DNA of 64,000 nucleotides from Actinernus sp. WN-2022 (taxonomy: Eukaryota > Cnidaria > Anthozoa > Actiniaria > Actinernidae). Under the pieces are notes generated by a model. It was not told the DNA's origin. It saw nothing but the letters and a program-made list of their open reading frames with translations, and searched no databases. Both the position numbers and the translations under genes were made by a program. Where the stretch lies: the NCBI GenBank assembly GCA_030867875.1, contig JAOWCC010000577.1, positions 1,566,660 through 1,630,659 on the forward strand, given 5' to 3'. Below, piece by piece: positions 1-12,074 of this stretch (its first letter is position 1; each line of letters opens with the position of its first letter).

Positions 1-247
1 ATTTTTTCGTTTTTCTCGGAAATAAATAAATATTTCACGAAACAAACTACACAGCGTTTGTATTCTGACTAAGGGCTACCTATATGCAAAAGAGGAGCGA
101 ATTCTATTTTTCGACTTTTGCCGCACTATGTTTGATTTTTGTAGACATTCGCTCTTTATAATATTCAACATTGTGTTTATCTTAGTGTTGTTGAACGGAA
201 TTTTAGCTATACGGAGAACTGTCCGCCGGCTGTAGCAACAACTTGCA

Positions 248-805
248 GGCGGTTGCAAAACCGAGCTGCCCGTATCATTCTCAGGCGTGATTCTTCTAGA
301 GACGCTTTTAATATTTTACATTGGGCTAACTTAGAAACAAATCGTAAAATACACAAATGTGTTCTTGTTTTTAAATGTTTACATAACCAAGATCCAACAT
401 ACTTATGTAATTATTTCACTAGAAATTCCGGCTTTCTTACTTACAATACAAGAAGAAAATCTGACCTCCATCTACCTACACCAAAACTTAGTCTTGGAAA
501 ACGTACGTTTAGATTTTCTGGATCAATACTTTTTAACTCACTTCCTGTTAATATTAAACATACTGAATCACTTTCTTCTTTCAAAAGTTCTGTTTAAAGC
601 CCACTTTCTTTAGTACTTAATTATGATATTGTATTTGTGTTATATATGTATATGTTATAGATAAAATAGTTTTTAGGATATTCACATTGTACATAGTTTT
701 AGGATATTTGTATTGTACGTATTGTATGTGTTATTGATACAAGGGCCCCTTTGGACACCAGCCACGTTGCTGAATGGGCCACCCTGTTAAAATAAAGTTC
801 ATCTA
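248..805 (+). pseudogene. 5'-truncated LINE (CR1/L2-like) 3' end
   Basis: The frame at 253-597 reads NRAARIILRR...LHWANLETNRKIHK...YNTRRKSDLHLP...FNSLPVNIK, the conserved C-terminal end of LINE ORF2 proteins beyond the reverse transcriptase. It ends in a stop followed by a 3' UTR-like AT-rich stretch with AATAAAGTTC near 790-800. Everything upstream of about 248 in the element is missing. A dead retrotransposon copy. Bases 1-247 hold nothing recognisable. Confidence 0.8.
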
Positions 806-2880
806 TCCGCATATATTTGTGCTTTTTGTTGTGATGTTATTCAAAGGATTTTGCTTCAGTTTTTCAACTTCTCCCGGCTGTGGAAATCTCTCTTTGTTAT
901 TGTTCTACATTGTTGCAAACGTTTGGAAACACCACCGCCTCTCAGTCAATCCAATTCACGAATTCTGGTTGGATATAGTTTGTTCACATCTGAGGTATTA
1001 CATGATTTGGCACTGGTGTTTAGCATAAATACAGCTGCTCTCAGTCAATCAAATTCGAGGACTCGTTGCCTGTATATTATTATTATAAGTAATATCATGA
1101 CTAGAAGGAAATTAGTGATTAAATTTCTCCGCAAGCCGAGGGAATGTTTGTTGAAGTCCCGAGGCCGCTTTTTAAAAACTCTCCCGAGGCTTTAGGGGAA
1201 ATTTAATCACTAATTTCCCGAATTGTCATGGTATAACTTTGTAATACTCTGATCGCCGAGGAACGAAACAAATCTCCGAGAAGTTTAGTTTTTCTCTGCC
1301 TAAACTAAAGACGTCGCAGTTTAGTTGCTTTCGAAAACTTTTAATGCTCGATTGAATGACCTTGGCTTCCCCTGGGGACAGTTTTTGAGAAGAATAGCAG
1401 TAAAACACTGTAATTATGTGCTTGACTAAATATTTAAAGGTCATGCGTATATGGTTTTAAGTATCCCACATGGAAGAAGCGGGTTTGAGAAATAAGAGAA
1501 GACATGGATTACGTTGAAGGTTATGATGAAGCCAGGTGGATATTTCGATGCTGTCAACTGTAGTACATCTCTGGTAATTTTAGGAGGTCATTTCAGAGCA
1601 AGTCAGTTTAGGTGAAATGATAATTTGCATATTTAATATTGTTATCAATTTAGCCACGCACGTGCAACAGTCCACATCTTCTCTTTTACTCGTTGACGCG
1701 TAGCCACGAATATCAGTAGGTACTCTCTAACTTAGACACAGTACCCCTGTTCTTTTTTACACGTAAATGCGTTGATGCTTAGCCACGAATATCAGTAGGT
1801 ACGTTCTATTAAAGAAAAGCAAAGAGAGAACTCTTTCAAACTTAGACAGTATCCCGTGAGAGTAAACTGTAATGATTTATTGGGGCACAGTGATGGGAAT
1901 ACTGTGGCCTGGGAGCCGCTCTTGCGACGCGTAGCAATGGAGTTCTAGGGGAATCGCTTCCCGTGGTGGGGTATTCTGCAATCGCTCCGAAACTAATTTC
2001 TAAGTCGACTGGGTATTTCATCCAGTGGAACTAATCTTTCAAATAATGTCCTCGTCACATATAAATCTAGTAGAATACTAAGTTTGTACATTTTCTAATG
2101 TCTCCAGGAAACCAAAATCTCGTCAGTGTTTATTACCGTCGGCCCGAATGTATAAATACAAGGCATTGCGTGCTATTCCTCGCTTCAAGTGGCGGCTTTT
2201 GACACGCAAACAGGTTTAGCGTACTTATCGGCTGAGTTTATTGTGTTCAGCACATTTAAAGCCGAGTGTATAACTTTGTCGCTTCAGTCAGACGGCTATC
2301 CTTCGTTGTTTCGTATGCAATGTTTGTACTCAATTTAACTTTAAATTCAAGTTTGGGACACGCTAGAGAAGTATGAATAGTACAGCAAAAATTATCTCAG
2401 ACTTTGACGAATGATACATGTACTTACGAATGTCCTGTACATGTTGAGGAAATATATAAATACCGATCAAATGGGAAGAATAATTTACCGGAATCGGTGC
2501 ATTGACTTTCAATCGGTAAGGCATTCCGATATGTGGACACCTTTCCTTCAGAAAACGCTCTTTGAAACTAGTATTTTCGCTATCCGTACAAAATTAATTA
2601 TATATTATAGTATTAATCTTTAACCCGGCTAAACCCTTCAGCGTTAGCTGGTATCAATGGGTGCCCTGGATAATTAGTGTTCGCTATTACTTCCGCTGGC
2701 ATTCAAGCATGAAAATAACTATGATCAACCGTACATTGGGGTGGAGATACTGATGGGCCTGGGGCCGGGGCTTATAAGCGTGAGCATTTGGATGTGTCCT
2801 TTCAGTGAAATGTGCATTTGTGTAGTCAGTGGAATGACAACATTACGGATACACCTTTTTAAAAGACCGTGGCATTTCCA
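806..2880. other. No gene recognised; hairpin at 1107-1218
   Basis: GGAAATTAGTGATTAAATTTC (1107-1127) pairs with 1198-1218 to form a stem of about 21 bp around a ~70-nt loop, a small MITE-like hairpin. A 24-bp string containing GCCACGAATATCAGTAGG is repeated near 1700 and 1780. Otherwise unremarkable intron-like or intergenic DNA. Confidence 0.6.
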
Positions 2881-3046
2881 ATGCGACATGCACGATGCGA
2901 CATGCACAATAATTTTTTTTTTTAAAAAACGTTTATTTTACGTCGAAGATACAGGAAGCCGTTACCGGGTCTCCCAAGCCAGAGGCTTATGTTTAAGTAT
3001 TCCGACGAACTCCATGGTCGAATTAGAATTTAGGTTGGTTTTTGAA

Positions 3047-3656
<610 letters not shown>

Positions 3657-3744
3657 TGATTTCCAGAAATATGATTTATGTTATTAGGAGTATTAGTAAT
3701 TAAATAATGTTAACCATACAAATAGTGATAACAATATGTCTTTT

Positions 3745-3812
3745 CGGTTAGCTCAGTGGTAGAATGCCGATGTTGTGAGCGGGAAGTCCTGGGTTCGAAT
3801 CCCGTATGGTAC
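3745..3812 (+). other. tRNA-derived sequence (SINE-head-like)
   Basis: GGTTAGCTCAGTGG matches the Pol III A box/D arm and GGGTTCGAATCCC the B box/T arm at the usual spacing. The acceptor and anticodon stems do not pair properly, so it is a tRNA-derived repeat or pseudogene rather than a tRNA gene. It runs directly into a 31-bp tandem array. Confidence 0.6.
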
Positions 3813-3986
3813 AGCTACAGTCTTGCCGTATTTCGTATGGTACAGCTACAGTCTTGCCGTATTTCGTATGGTACAGCTACAGTCTTGTCATATTTCGTAT
3901 GGTAGAGCTACAGTCTTGTCGTATTTCGTATGGTATAACTACAGTCTTGCCGTATTTCTTATGGTACAGCTACAGTCTTGCAATCA
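3803..3986 (+). repeat. 31-bp tandem repeat downstream of tRNA-like head
   Basis: About six copies of a 31-bp unit containing GTATGGTACAGCTACAGTC. The first unit includes the last bases of the tRNA-like sequence (CGTATGGTA), so the array grew out of that 3' end. Confidence 0.9.
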
Positions 3987-4194
3987 GTGTGTTAATAATG
4001 TTAGCAAATTCATTAATATTCTGATTGGGGGGACTGTAGATAACTCGTACAATGATATTTTCCCCTCTGTGCCTACATATTTCGACAAACAAAGACTTTG
4101 CAAACTCTGTCTCATTAAAGCATAAATCGGGACGGCGTTTATATTCTAAATCAGATGCTAAATATCGCGGGGGGTTACTTACATGTATGTGAAG

Positions 4195-4410
4195 CCAAGA
4201 GGCTCAAACCCTGACCCTGTTTGACCCAAAATCCGAGTTCCAAAACTCTGATTGCCCCCTTTTTGGAAAAACCGTGATGCCAAAAATACTGAACCCCGAT
4301 CCTGACTGCACCCAAATTAAACTCAAATCCTGACCCTGATCTGCCCAAATCAGGTCAAAACCCTAACCTACCTGCCCAAACTGAGCTCAAAACCCTGACC
4401 CACCCCCGCG
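4195..4410 (-). repeat. Degenerate AACCCTGACC-type repeat
   Basis: Irregular copies of CAAAACCCTGACC and CCCAAA strings separated by 5-15 bp. It may be an old minisatellite. Not a canonical telomere repeat. Confidence 0.6.
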
Positions 4411-4419
4411 GCACATACA

Positions 4420-4680
4420 TAATATACGTGACAAACAGGAGTACACCACCGGGTTAAATATAAACCAACCCCACCACCTGGTTTGTTTAGGCGATGATTG
4501 TGAACAAATGTCAACAGAATGTGCTGAGGTTCGGAGCCAAGTTTCGGAGATACCAATTATTGAAAATTTATGATCAATAGATGCAAGTAGATTAGTGAGA
4601 TTATCAAGATTACGTTTTATTCTCGTTTTCACTTCACAAACAATATGTAAACAGTTTTTTATTATAGTTTTCACTTCATT
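4420..4680 (-). pseudogene. LINE endonuclease-domain fragment
   Basis: The minus strand reads KFSIIGISETWLRTSAHSVDI in one frame and NKPGGGVGLYLT in a neighbouring frame, the N-terminal APE-type endonuclease of CR1/L2-like LINEs (motif SETWL), separated by a frameshift. No reverse transcriptase is attached. Bases 4690-5180 hold nothing recognisable. Confidence 0.7.
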
Positions 4681-5180
4681 ATTGTGGTTTGCCTATGGCA
4701 GAACTTTACCCAGCTTCGTCCAAACGAATCTGAAGTTGTGGGCACTTCACCTCTTTAAGTAACTCCCGCGTTTACTGAGTGAGGCTTTCATTAACAAATA
4801 GTCGAGAATTGGATGAGAAACCCAAATCCGTATCCTGGTTCCAGAGGTGCTCAGGTACGGATATACTGTAATCTGCCGCGATCGAAGGAGTTTTGATTCC
4901 CGAAGGAGTTTTGTTTGGCGAGAAGACCGTTGAGCACCTCTGGCCGCTCGAACAGCCAGCCTCAATCTCATGCCCATAGCCTCGCTTTTATGTTTACAAA
5001 CCGGTTTCGGCTCACAGGTAATTTGCATATGTCACTTCCACGTCGACAATGGCCTGTTTATGTTTTGAATCAAACTCTCGACTTGCGAAGATAAAGGAAA
5101 ATTCTCCTCGATTTACTTAGTCGACTTTGATGTTTGGATCTCCCAATGAGCATGCAGAAATTGATTCCTCGTTGTTCTAC

Positions 5181-5374
5181 AGCTTTGGACATGAATAGTT
5201 GGAACACGTCCCCCGCACCCCCTCATTTGAATGTTGGATAAACTTTCGTACTGGTTTGGTCACTTTTTTCCCCCAACATTGAATGGGGGGTGGAAGGGGA
5301 GAGAGAGGAACTTCAGGGTTGCGCGCTGCTTCTGGTCCATAACAATTAAAGGATTAGTGTTGCAAGAGTCATGT
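5181..5374 (+). repeat. 194-bp dispersed repeat, copy 1
   Basis: Nearly identical to 8299-8492 in the same orientation, starting AGCTTTGGACATGAATAG and ending GCAAGAGTCATGT. It has a G/C-rich CCCCCAACATTGAATGGGGG palindrome in its middle. No coding potential. Confidence 0.9.
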
Positions 5375-6128
5375 GTCTGAGAATAGACTGTTGTGGGACT
5401 TTATAGGTTGTAGCCATTATATTCACGGGAAAAACTCATTAGAAAATAGTAAGCGTCATTTCACAATCGACTAGAAATATTATTCATGGGATATTTTTTA
5501 GAGTAGAGCAAGTAAAATGTTGAATTAGATGCTTTAAACTACTGTTAATTCGGGTTGTGTTATCGACCGGCAACCCAAACTAAATTCGATTGAGAGTCAC
5601 ATCATGTAGTTTAACACAATTTGAAGTAGGAGATACATCATTGCTTGCCGGGTTTTTATTCATTTGTAATGTCTCTGTTTTTAGTAGTTTTTTAGTAGTA
5701 CTAAAGTCAAAGATGATAACGGCTATTATAACAATTAATGGGTTTAATCTAATCACAGGCGAGTGTACGATTTTATGTTTTTATAAGCGAGTTTATTGTC
5801 AGTACTACCACCATTATAATTACTAAAAATGTACTCCCATATGTCAATTAATATCAATGTTATAAAAATGTATTTACAGTTCTTTTAAAAAACAAATATA
5901 AATGAACGAATTTCAGATTATAATCAGCCATGTACGTATTGATGATCTACTTAGCCTTATTGTCCTGTTCGACATGAAAACGAGGCAAAATTGTCGTTCG
6001 TTTTTTGTTTTTCTTTCATGGTCGTAACATTGGTGAACGAAACTTCAAAAGGCATACATAATTAATGACCATTTTGTCCAATTAGATGAAGCAAATCACT
6101 CACGTTTATGCGCCTTTATACCCGGTAA

Positions 6129-6345
6129 GACGAAAGAGTCTTTAAACGACTTTTCACTGTAGTGAGGTCTTTTTCCTTTGTTGAACAAAGGAAAAAGGCC
6201 TCAACAATGACGTTTTATATAGGGCCACACTCGTACAGTGAAACGTCTTATAAAGACTCTCCTAGTCAATCCTTATAAGGCTTCACCATGAAACTTTATA
6301 AAGACCCTCGTACGTACAGTGAAAATCTTTAAAAAGACTCAAGCG
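6129..6345. repeat. Foldback region with strong hairpin
   Basis: GAGGTCTTTTTCCTTTGTT (about 6163-6181) pairs with the adjoining AACAAAGGAAAAAGGCCTC with one mismatch. It is nested in a wider inverted repeat of AGTCTTTAAACGACTTTTCACTGTA type. MITE-like. The flanks 5375-6128 and 6346-6610 show nothing recognisable. Confidence 0.7.
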
Positions 6346-6615
6346 GAGAGTTTCAGTTCATAAGATGAGACTCAGGGTTGCTCAACCAACAACGTAAGTG
6401 CACCCAAGAACAAATGCCCCTTGGCTCACAGCTCACAGGTATTAATACACAACCGACCTAACATTATGAGACTCAAATTTTCGCTCCGTATCCCAACTGC
6501 GCATGTCAGTTACACACAACGTAGCTATAAAACCTCGTGTTACAGCAAATGTACGTTGAATAACTTGTAAAGAATATCGTTTTGAACAACAGTACCTTTA
6601 GCGGGTTTTGTAACG

Positions 6616-6785
6616 GTTAACCACGGATTACCACGGATTACCACGGATTACCACGGTTTACCAATTGAATTAAAAGTATGATCTTAGCAGTCTTTGTTTA
6701 TTGTAAAGTTGTTGGTAAATCGTGGTTAACCGTGGTAACGCGTCTATTTAACGGGTAATCCGATGGTAAACCGATGGTAATCCAA
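6616..6785. repeat. Short inverted array of GGTTAACCACGG / TACCACGGAT units
   Basis: Four direct copies of a 10-bp ATTACCACGG unit at 6625-6660 face inverted copies at 6715-6785. Possibly the ends of a small foldback element. Confidence 0.6.
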
Positions 6786-6882
6786 AGTAAAGTCGAACAT
6801 TTTAGTAACAACTTTAAATCAGCACGTTTGACATTTCCAAGTAATTATTTATTGAAATACAACGAAGCCGTTAAGTAAGTAC

Positions 6883-7346
6883 TTAAAGTGCCTATGAAGC
6901 TTATTTTTTTATTTTAGATATCAATTCTACATCAAGTGAATAGTAGAATGTTACAATATATCTTGCTTTGAATGCTGTACCGCTGAGTTAAGGAGGTTTT
7001 AATATCCAAAATGCTAATTACATGACGTCAGGGGAGGTATCTGCAATCACTTCTTAGTGGTTGTGAATGGGCGTTTCTACTGATATAGGAAAACAAATTT
7101 CTAAAATCATTTTATTTCAACCATGGGTATAATACTGGTAATTTAAAAAAATTGTTTAATTGTAACAAAAAAAATTGTATAATAATTGATGCCTCCCCTG
7201 ACGTCATGTAATTAGCATTTTGAATATTAAAACCTCCTTAACTCAGCGGCACAGCATGCAAAACAAGATATATTGTACCATTCTACTATTCACTTGATGT
7301 AGAATTGATATCTAAAATAAAAAAATAAGCTTCATAGGCACTTTAA
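6883..7346. mobile_element. Foldback MITE with TTAA target duplication
   Basis: Bases 6887-7342 start AGTGCCTATGAAGC and end GCTTCATAGGCACT. The inverted arms are about 160 bp and largely identical, including TGACGTCA near 7023 and 7190. TTAA flanks both sides (6883-6886, 7343-7346), the signature of piggyBac-type insertion. No transposase. Confidence 0.85.
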
Positions 7347-7489
7347 CAAAAAAGCTGATATGTAGTGTTAACAACATGAGGGAGAGTGTTGTATCGACCT
7401 ATGCTAACTCGAGCTCTACTCTACGAGTCTCTACTTATAAAAAGAAACTATATACCATTTAAAAATATATGAAATTGTGATGGAAAACG

Positions 7490-7915
7490 TAACATATAGA
7501 GTTCAGCTCTATATTTTACTTAACGGTCAAGCGCCATGTGCCCAATATGCAATAGAAAAGTCTTCGTTTGACAATTCACCCAACTAGGATAAGGGCAGTT
7601 CTTGATCGGTTGTGAGACCTCCCCCAACAGATACTAGCATAGTGTTTGTTGGTACAGAATTGCTGATTAAAACATCAGTGTCTGTATCAGTGACACGACA
7701 TAAGAGTATCAGTGATACAGAGGTTTATGTTTTATTAATCAGAATCTGTATATCTGATATTTTATTAATCACTGTTGTATCAATCAAGCACTAAGTACGG
7801 ACTGAATATCTAATCAGTTATGTTGCGAGTTTACAGTGATATATGTTCATGTGACGAATGCTGCGTTTGGATTGGTTAGCAATCTTATGAATTATTAATG
7901 AATTTTACAATACAG
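7490..7915 (+). repeat. Dispersed repeat, related to 61870-62133
   Basis: Shares GATCGGT.GTGAGAC, a palindromic ATCAG/GTGATAC core and the end TATGAATTATTAATGAATTT with a segment near 61900-62130. It is probably a nonautonomous transposon family. No coding sequence. Confidence 0.5.
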
Positions 7916-8298
7916 TTTATTTTATAATTGTTCTTTCTCGGACATTATTAGGCATTCGCGATGACAACAAATGATAAATGCTTCTCAGGACTGTAGACGG
8001 AGAGACTTCGCACTCTTTTGCTACTTGACGTAGGGACAGGTTTTAACTCCTCGTAAATATAAAATGTATGAGCGCTTTCCCACAGGAATTTTGCCTCGAA
8101 ATACCATTCTCATTAATCAAAATGTAATCCAAAGTATTCTTTGTGTGTAGAGTAGCTGAACTCAATGTAAATACTGTTTTAAAGCTAAGCGAACGTGCGA
8201 GGGTTTGGTACTTCCATCATATCACTCCCACTAATTTTGTCACAAACGCGTACGTTACATTAATTTTTGATATGAGAAAAGAAATGTGATATTCAGAT

Positions 8299-8492
8299 AG
8301 CTTTGGACATGAATAGTTGGAACACGTCCCCCGCACCCCCTCATTTGAATGTTGGATAAACTTTCGTACTGGTTTGGTCACTTTTTTCCCCCAACATTGA
8401 ATGGGGGATGGAAGGGGGGAGAGAGGAACTTCCGGGTTGCGCGCTGCTACTGGTCCATAACAATTAAAGGATTAGTGTTGCAAGAGTCATGT
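8299..8492 (+). repeat. 194-bp dispersed repeat, copy 2
   Basis: Second copy of the unit at 5181-5374, only a few substitutions apart. No target duplication was found for either copy. Confidence 0.9.
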
Positions 8493-8740
8493 CCAAAGGT
8501 GTAGCTCTGTTATGTGGGAGTCCGAGTCAATAAGGGCATTTAGAGGGCAAACCACCAGTACAATTACTCGTTTGGATCGGATAATCGAACGTGAAATGCC
8601 AGCCGGGTATGAGTTAGAAAATCAGCGATTCTCCTTAGCCAGTGGGCCGTATATATTGAGAAGACATCACGCCGCTTCAATAACATGAACAGATATCTTT
8701 GAATTTCGAGGCTAACTCAAATTGTACAGCACTATGAATT

Positions 8741-9198
8741 TTAAGTAACAGTCCGCGCAAGAGGTAGGCGCAATTCTATTGTTCAGATGCAATTTGCTTT
8801 CCCCACTTTAGTATTTTCTGTTTTTCATACTGACAACTCATCAACCCTTAAATCATAAATTTCTGAAATTATATCCACTAAAAATGCATTTTAAAGGTAG
8901 AGTTCTTTTGTGTGAGAACATTGTGTCCAATCAGACGAGTGCAAAACAATAACCAAGAAAACGTTCAATTTAAAAATGTTCCCCATATTGAAAGTTCGTC
9001 ATATTGAAAGTTATGAGAGTTTTCACTAGATGCAATTCAAATCTGTTTACAAAATGAGAAAAAATATTCTTCTTCTTTAATTTTAGATAGATTTTAATGT
9101 CTAAGCCAATGAGGTGGAAGATTGAAACAATACCACAATTAGCACCTTTTTACAGCCATGCATAACATATGCCTACCTCTTGCGCGACCATTACTTAA
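8741..9198. mobile_element. Nonautonomous TTAA element
   Basis: TTAA at 8741-8744 and 9195-9198 encloses inverted ends containing CGCGCAAGAGGTAGGC. A related, partial copy in the opposite orientation lies at about 14170-14515. No transposase ORF. Confidence 0.7.
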
Positions 9199-9595
9199 CG
9201 TTTGTGTGTATAATCTGTCAAGACTCGTAAACCGGTTTGTAACACGATCTCAAGATGAAGCCAATCAAAATGTTCGTTAGATCCGAATGCCTCAGTTTCC
9301 ATGGCCACGACTCAATCAACCAATCGGGGACGAGGTACAGATTCTGTACCGGAAGAAACGAAAATCTCTACTCGGGAGGCCAGAGGCTCGTCGCTTCGCG
9401 ACTCGTCCCGCTTAAATCAAGCCTGCGAACAATGAGTGTTTGACATGTCTTCTCATGCGAATGCAAAACCGACAATTTACATACGTTTCTTTTCAAACTC
9501 ATTAGCAAGTATTGTTTACCGTTTGACTGTTGTATCTAATTATTCAATATATGGCTTATTATTCTTTTTTGATGGCAGTGATTTCAACTAGCGTA

Positions 9596-9675
9596 CTAGT
9601 GTAGAGTAGTGGACAAGAGTTAGTACAAGCAGTCGGAAGGGTCGTGGTTCGAACTCCAGTGGAGGCAGACTTTTT
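9596..9675 (+). other. tRNA-derived (Pol III-like) repeat
   Basis: TAGAGTAGTGGACAAGAG resembles an A box and GTGGTTCGAACTCC a B box; a TTTTT stretch follows. The stems do not make a good cloverleaf. Likely SINE head or tRNA pseudogene. Confidence 0.5.
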
Positions 9676-9935
9676 CTTTCTATGTCATTCTTTATTTCTT
9701 TACTTCTTCGCTCCTTACTTGTAGTTTATCAGTATGTAATTAGTTAGTGGTTCATGAATATGATGATTAAGAAATATTGATCACTAGGGTTGGAAATATG
9801 ATCAAACACTAGTGCGTTTGGAACTGGTGTTTCATTGAATGTCAAAATGCATCCACCTGACGAAGCTTCGAACAAGGGTTTCACCCGGTATCAAGACCCA
9901 TGCATGTGACCAAATACAGTTCCTCCATTGGATGA

Positions 9936-10423
9936 CTATCCAGGGCTCGAAATTAAGGGGAAAAAAGGAGGCGTAATTTTACGCCCAGCTTAAAAAAATT
10001 AGGCGTAATTCTCCAAAATTTAGGCGTAATGTAATGTAAACTATTTTCCCGCGCGAAACAAGTTGTTTTGCATGACAAAAGGCTATGTTTTGCATGACGA
10101 AACCTGTAGATAGGATCTAGGAGCTGTCAAACTTTGACATTTTGCGGTTTAAAGTTCAGACTTCACACGCCAAACGTCGCCGCGTAATTAGTAAACTATG
10201 CGTTTCAAACTTGAAACAACAGACAAAAAAGTTTACACTAAACGCTTGCTTGCAAATGGTAGTAATTTTTTCAAAAAAATCAGATAGTTTTAGAGATTTG
10301 GAAATAAGACCGATACGAAGATCTAGACGTAATTTTACGCCTAAGTGGAAAACGTTAGGCGTAAAACGAAAAAACCTAGGCGTATTTACGCCCGTATCGG
10401 GCGCAATTTCGAGCCCTGCTATC
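9936..10423. mobile_element. hAT-like MITE, 478 bp, CTATC target duplication
   Basis: The element 9941-10418 starts CAGGGCTCGAAATT and ends AATTTCGAGCCCTG, flanked by CTATC on both sides. CAGGG ends are typical of hAT elements; the duplication is shorter than the usual 8 bp. Inside are several GGCGTAATTTTACGCC-type palindromes. ORFs here are not credible genes. Confidence 0.8.
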
Positions 10424-11239
10424 ATGAATTATTAATGAGTTTGAAAAGTTTGTTTCTCGTTTTGGACGAGTGAACGCCCGTCGAGTTCGAGCACTGAGTG
10501 TCTCTTCGGGTAAACTTCACAATTATCGGTGGAATAAAGCCAATCTCTGGCTTATCGAAATGTCTAACTCGTCAAGGCTGAACTCAGGGTCGACAAGTTC
10601 AGCGACCTGTTGCACTATAGCATTTTCATCTTGGGTTACTGCAATCTCGTACCCAGACCCCATTTGTTACTTACTGCGCATGCTCGACGAAAAAAAATGG
10701 GCTCTGGAAGAATTCGATTCCGGAAGTCCGCGAATCACGGACTTCCGTTGACTCTGCGCATGCTTATCATTACGTCACCCTGAGAAGGGTCATTCTCGTT
10801 CCCAGTGCCTCAACTAACTGAAAAATCGGAGGCTCTGGTAAGACACGAAACAGGCTCTAATTTGATTGGCTAGCCAAATCGGCTGCGCGATGAAGAAAAC
10901 ATTGAACAGGTGCTACGCACAGCGCTTTTCTTCCGGTTCACTTAGTGGATAAATCACTTCCGTTGTAAACATAACAAGTAAAGTAAGGCATTTTTTGAGG
11001 TGTTCTTCAGTTCAATAAAAGTAAAATAATTAAACATTCATATGTGAAAATAATAAAGAATGAAGTGATGTGCCTTTTAAAAGAACATGATTAAACAGAT
11101 TAATTAATTAATTAATTAATAAACATTCATATATGTAATGTATGGTGGCAAAAGCCGAAAGGTAATTAAAATCTCCCTTCGATCGACTATAACCCAATAA
11201 TGGCGGATATTACGCCAAAAAGGCAGCAGAAAAGCTTTT

Positions 11240-11687
11240 CGATCGAAATACATGCATTTGCTGCAACGCCGTAATATCGGATAAGAATCACCCAGTGATT
11301 TTAAACAGCGACCTAAGGAAAAGTTTGTGTTCTTATCTAAGCCATCCGTTCATTTTCTCGGAAGAATCCTACACTACAAAAATATGCTGTCCGTGCAAAC
11401 GCTCTCTTGAAACTGCCGAAAAATTCCGTGAGATGGTTCAGCAATCGCATGAACATCAAACCGCGGCGATCCAAAATTCCAGGCTAAAACGAGGTCGAAA
11501 ACAAAATTATAGCTCTCCTAGTAATCCACCATCCAATCGACCAAGAGAAACACATTCCGCGCCGAGTGCAAGCGCTATAGCCCTTGCTAACCTACAACAG
11601 GTACATAGGCCTATTCTTCCTCGACCATCAGCCCTGCAGTCTAATCCAGCAGCTGAAAATCAGCATGTTCTGTGCACTCCTCGATAA
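11240..11687 (+). pseudogene. Cys-rich zinc-finger-like ORF fragment in the MULE-like element
   Basis: The ATG-started frame runs 11295-11687 (130 residues) but is open upstream to about 11240, where CICC (C-x2-C type) occurs; CCPC follows at about residue 32 of the ATG-started form. Then comes a basic, Ser/Pro-rich tail. Probably a fragment of a transposon-encoded DNA-binding protein. It overlaps the opposite-strand helicase fragment by about 60 bp. Confidence 0.4.
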
Positions 11688-11978
11688 TTGCGTCGAGAGG
11701 AGCGATCGAGATATGACGACCACGATTGAGATGGATGATCCTTGAAGAGCATTAAACTCAAAACTTTGGTAAATTAACGATTTACCATAACCGGTCGGAA
11801 GGACACAGACACAGTCCTTCTTATCGATACTAATTACCCGAATAGCTTCCAATTGTTTAGTTTTTAAAGAAAACTGTATTTTAAGCTTTGGAAGGGCGAA
11901 CTGGATAGCTTCCATGAAGTCCGCCATTGCTTTAGTTAGCAAATCGGAAATGAGTTCTAAGAGCATGCGCAGTTTCAA
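11628..11978 (-). pseudogene. RecQ-like helicase N-terminal fragment
   Basis: The minus strand reads LKTKQLEAIRVISIDKKDCVCVLPTGYGKSLIYQ, motifs 0 and I of RecQ-type DNA helicases (Walker A PTGYGKS). The rest of the helicase is absent. A second, more decayed copy lies at about 24590-24850 on the same strand, inside the right end of the large MULE-like element. Such helicase fragments suggest the autonomous parent carried or captured a RecQ gene. Confidence 0.7.
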
Positions 11979-12074
11979 TGTCCTAGAATCTAGGACATCC
12001 GGTTTCGTGTCTTACCAGAGCCTCCGATTTTTCAGTTAGTTGAGGAGGCACTGGGAACGAGAATGGAGAAGGGT

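Larger units (their letters stand above)
10782..12074. mobile_element. MULE-like element with 9-bp target duplication and RecQ-helicase fragment
   Basis: Inverted ends of about 60 bp (CATTCTCGTTCCCAGTGCCT... and its complement) bound 10791-12065, directly flanked by GAGAAGGGT (10782-10790, 12066-12074). A 9-bp duplication fits Mutator-like elements. It contains two gene remnants (see separate entries) and so is a deletion derivative of a larger element. The same ends recur at 15125 and 24972. Confidence 0.85.

Noticed and set aside
1226..1444. 72-codon minus-strand ORF
   Set aside because: No recognisable domain, no ATG context or neighbours; chance ORF in AT-rich DNA.
4195..4410. Interstitial telomere repeat
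   Set aside because: The strings are AACCCTGACC-like and irregular, not TTAGGG repeats.
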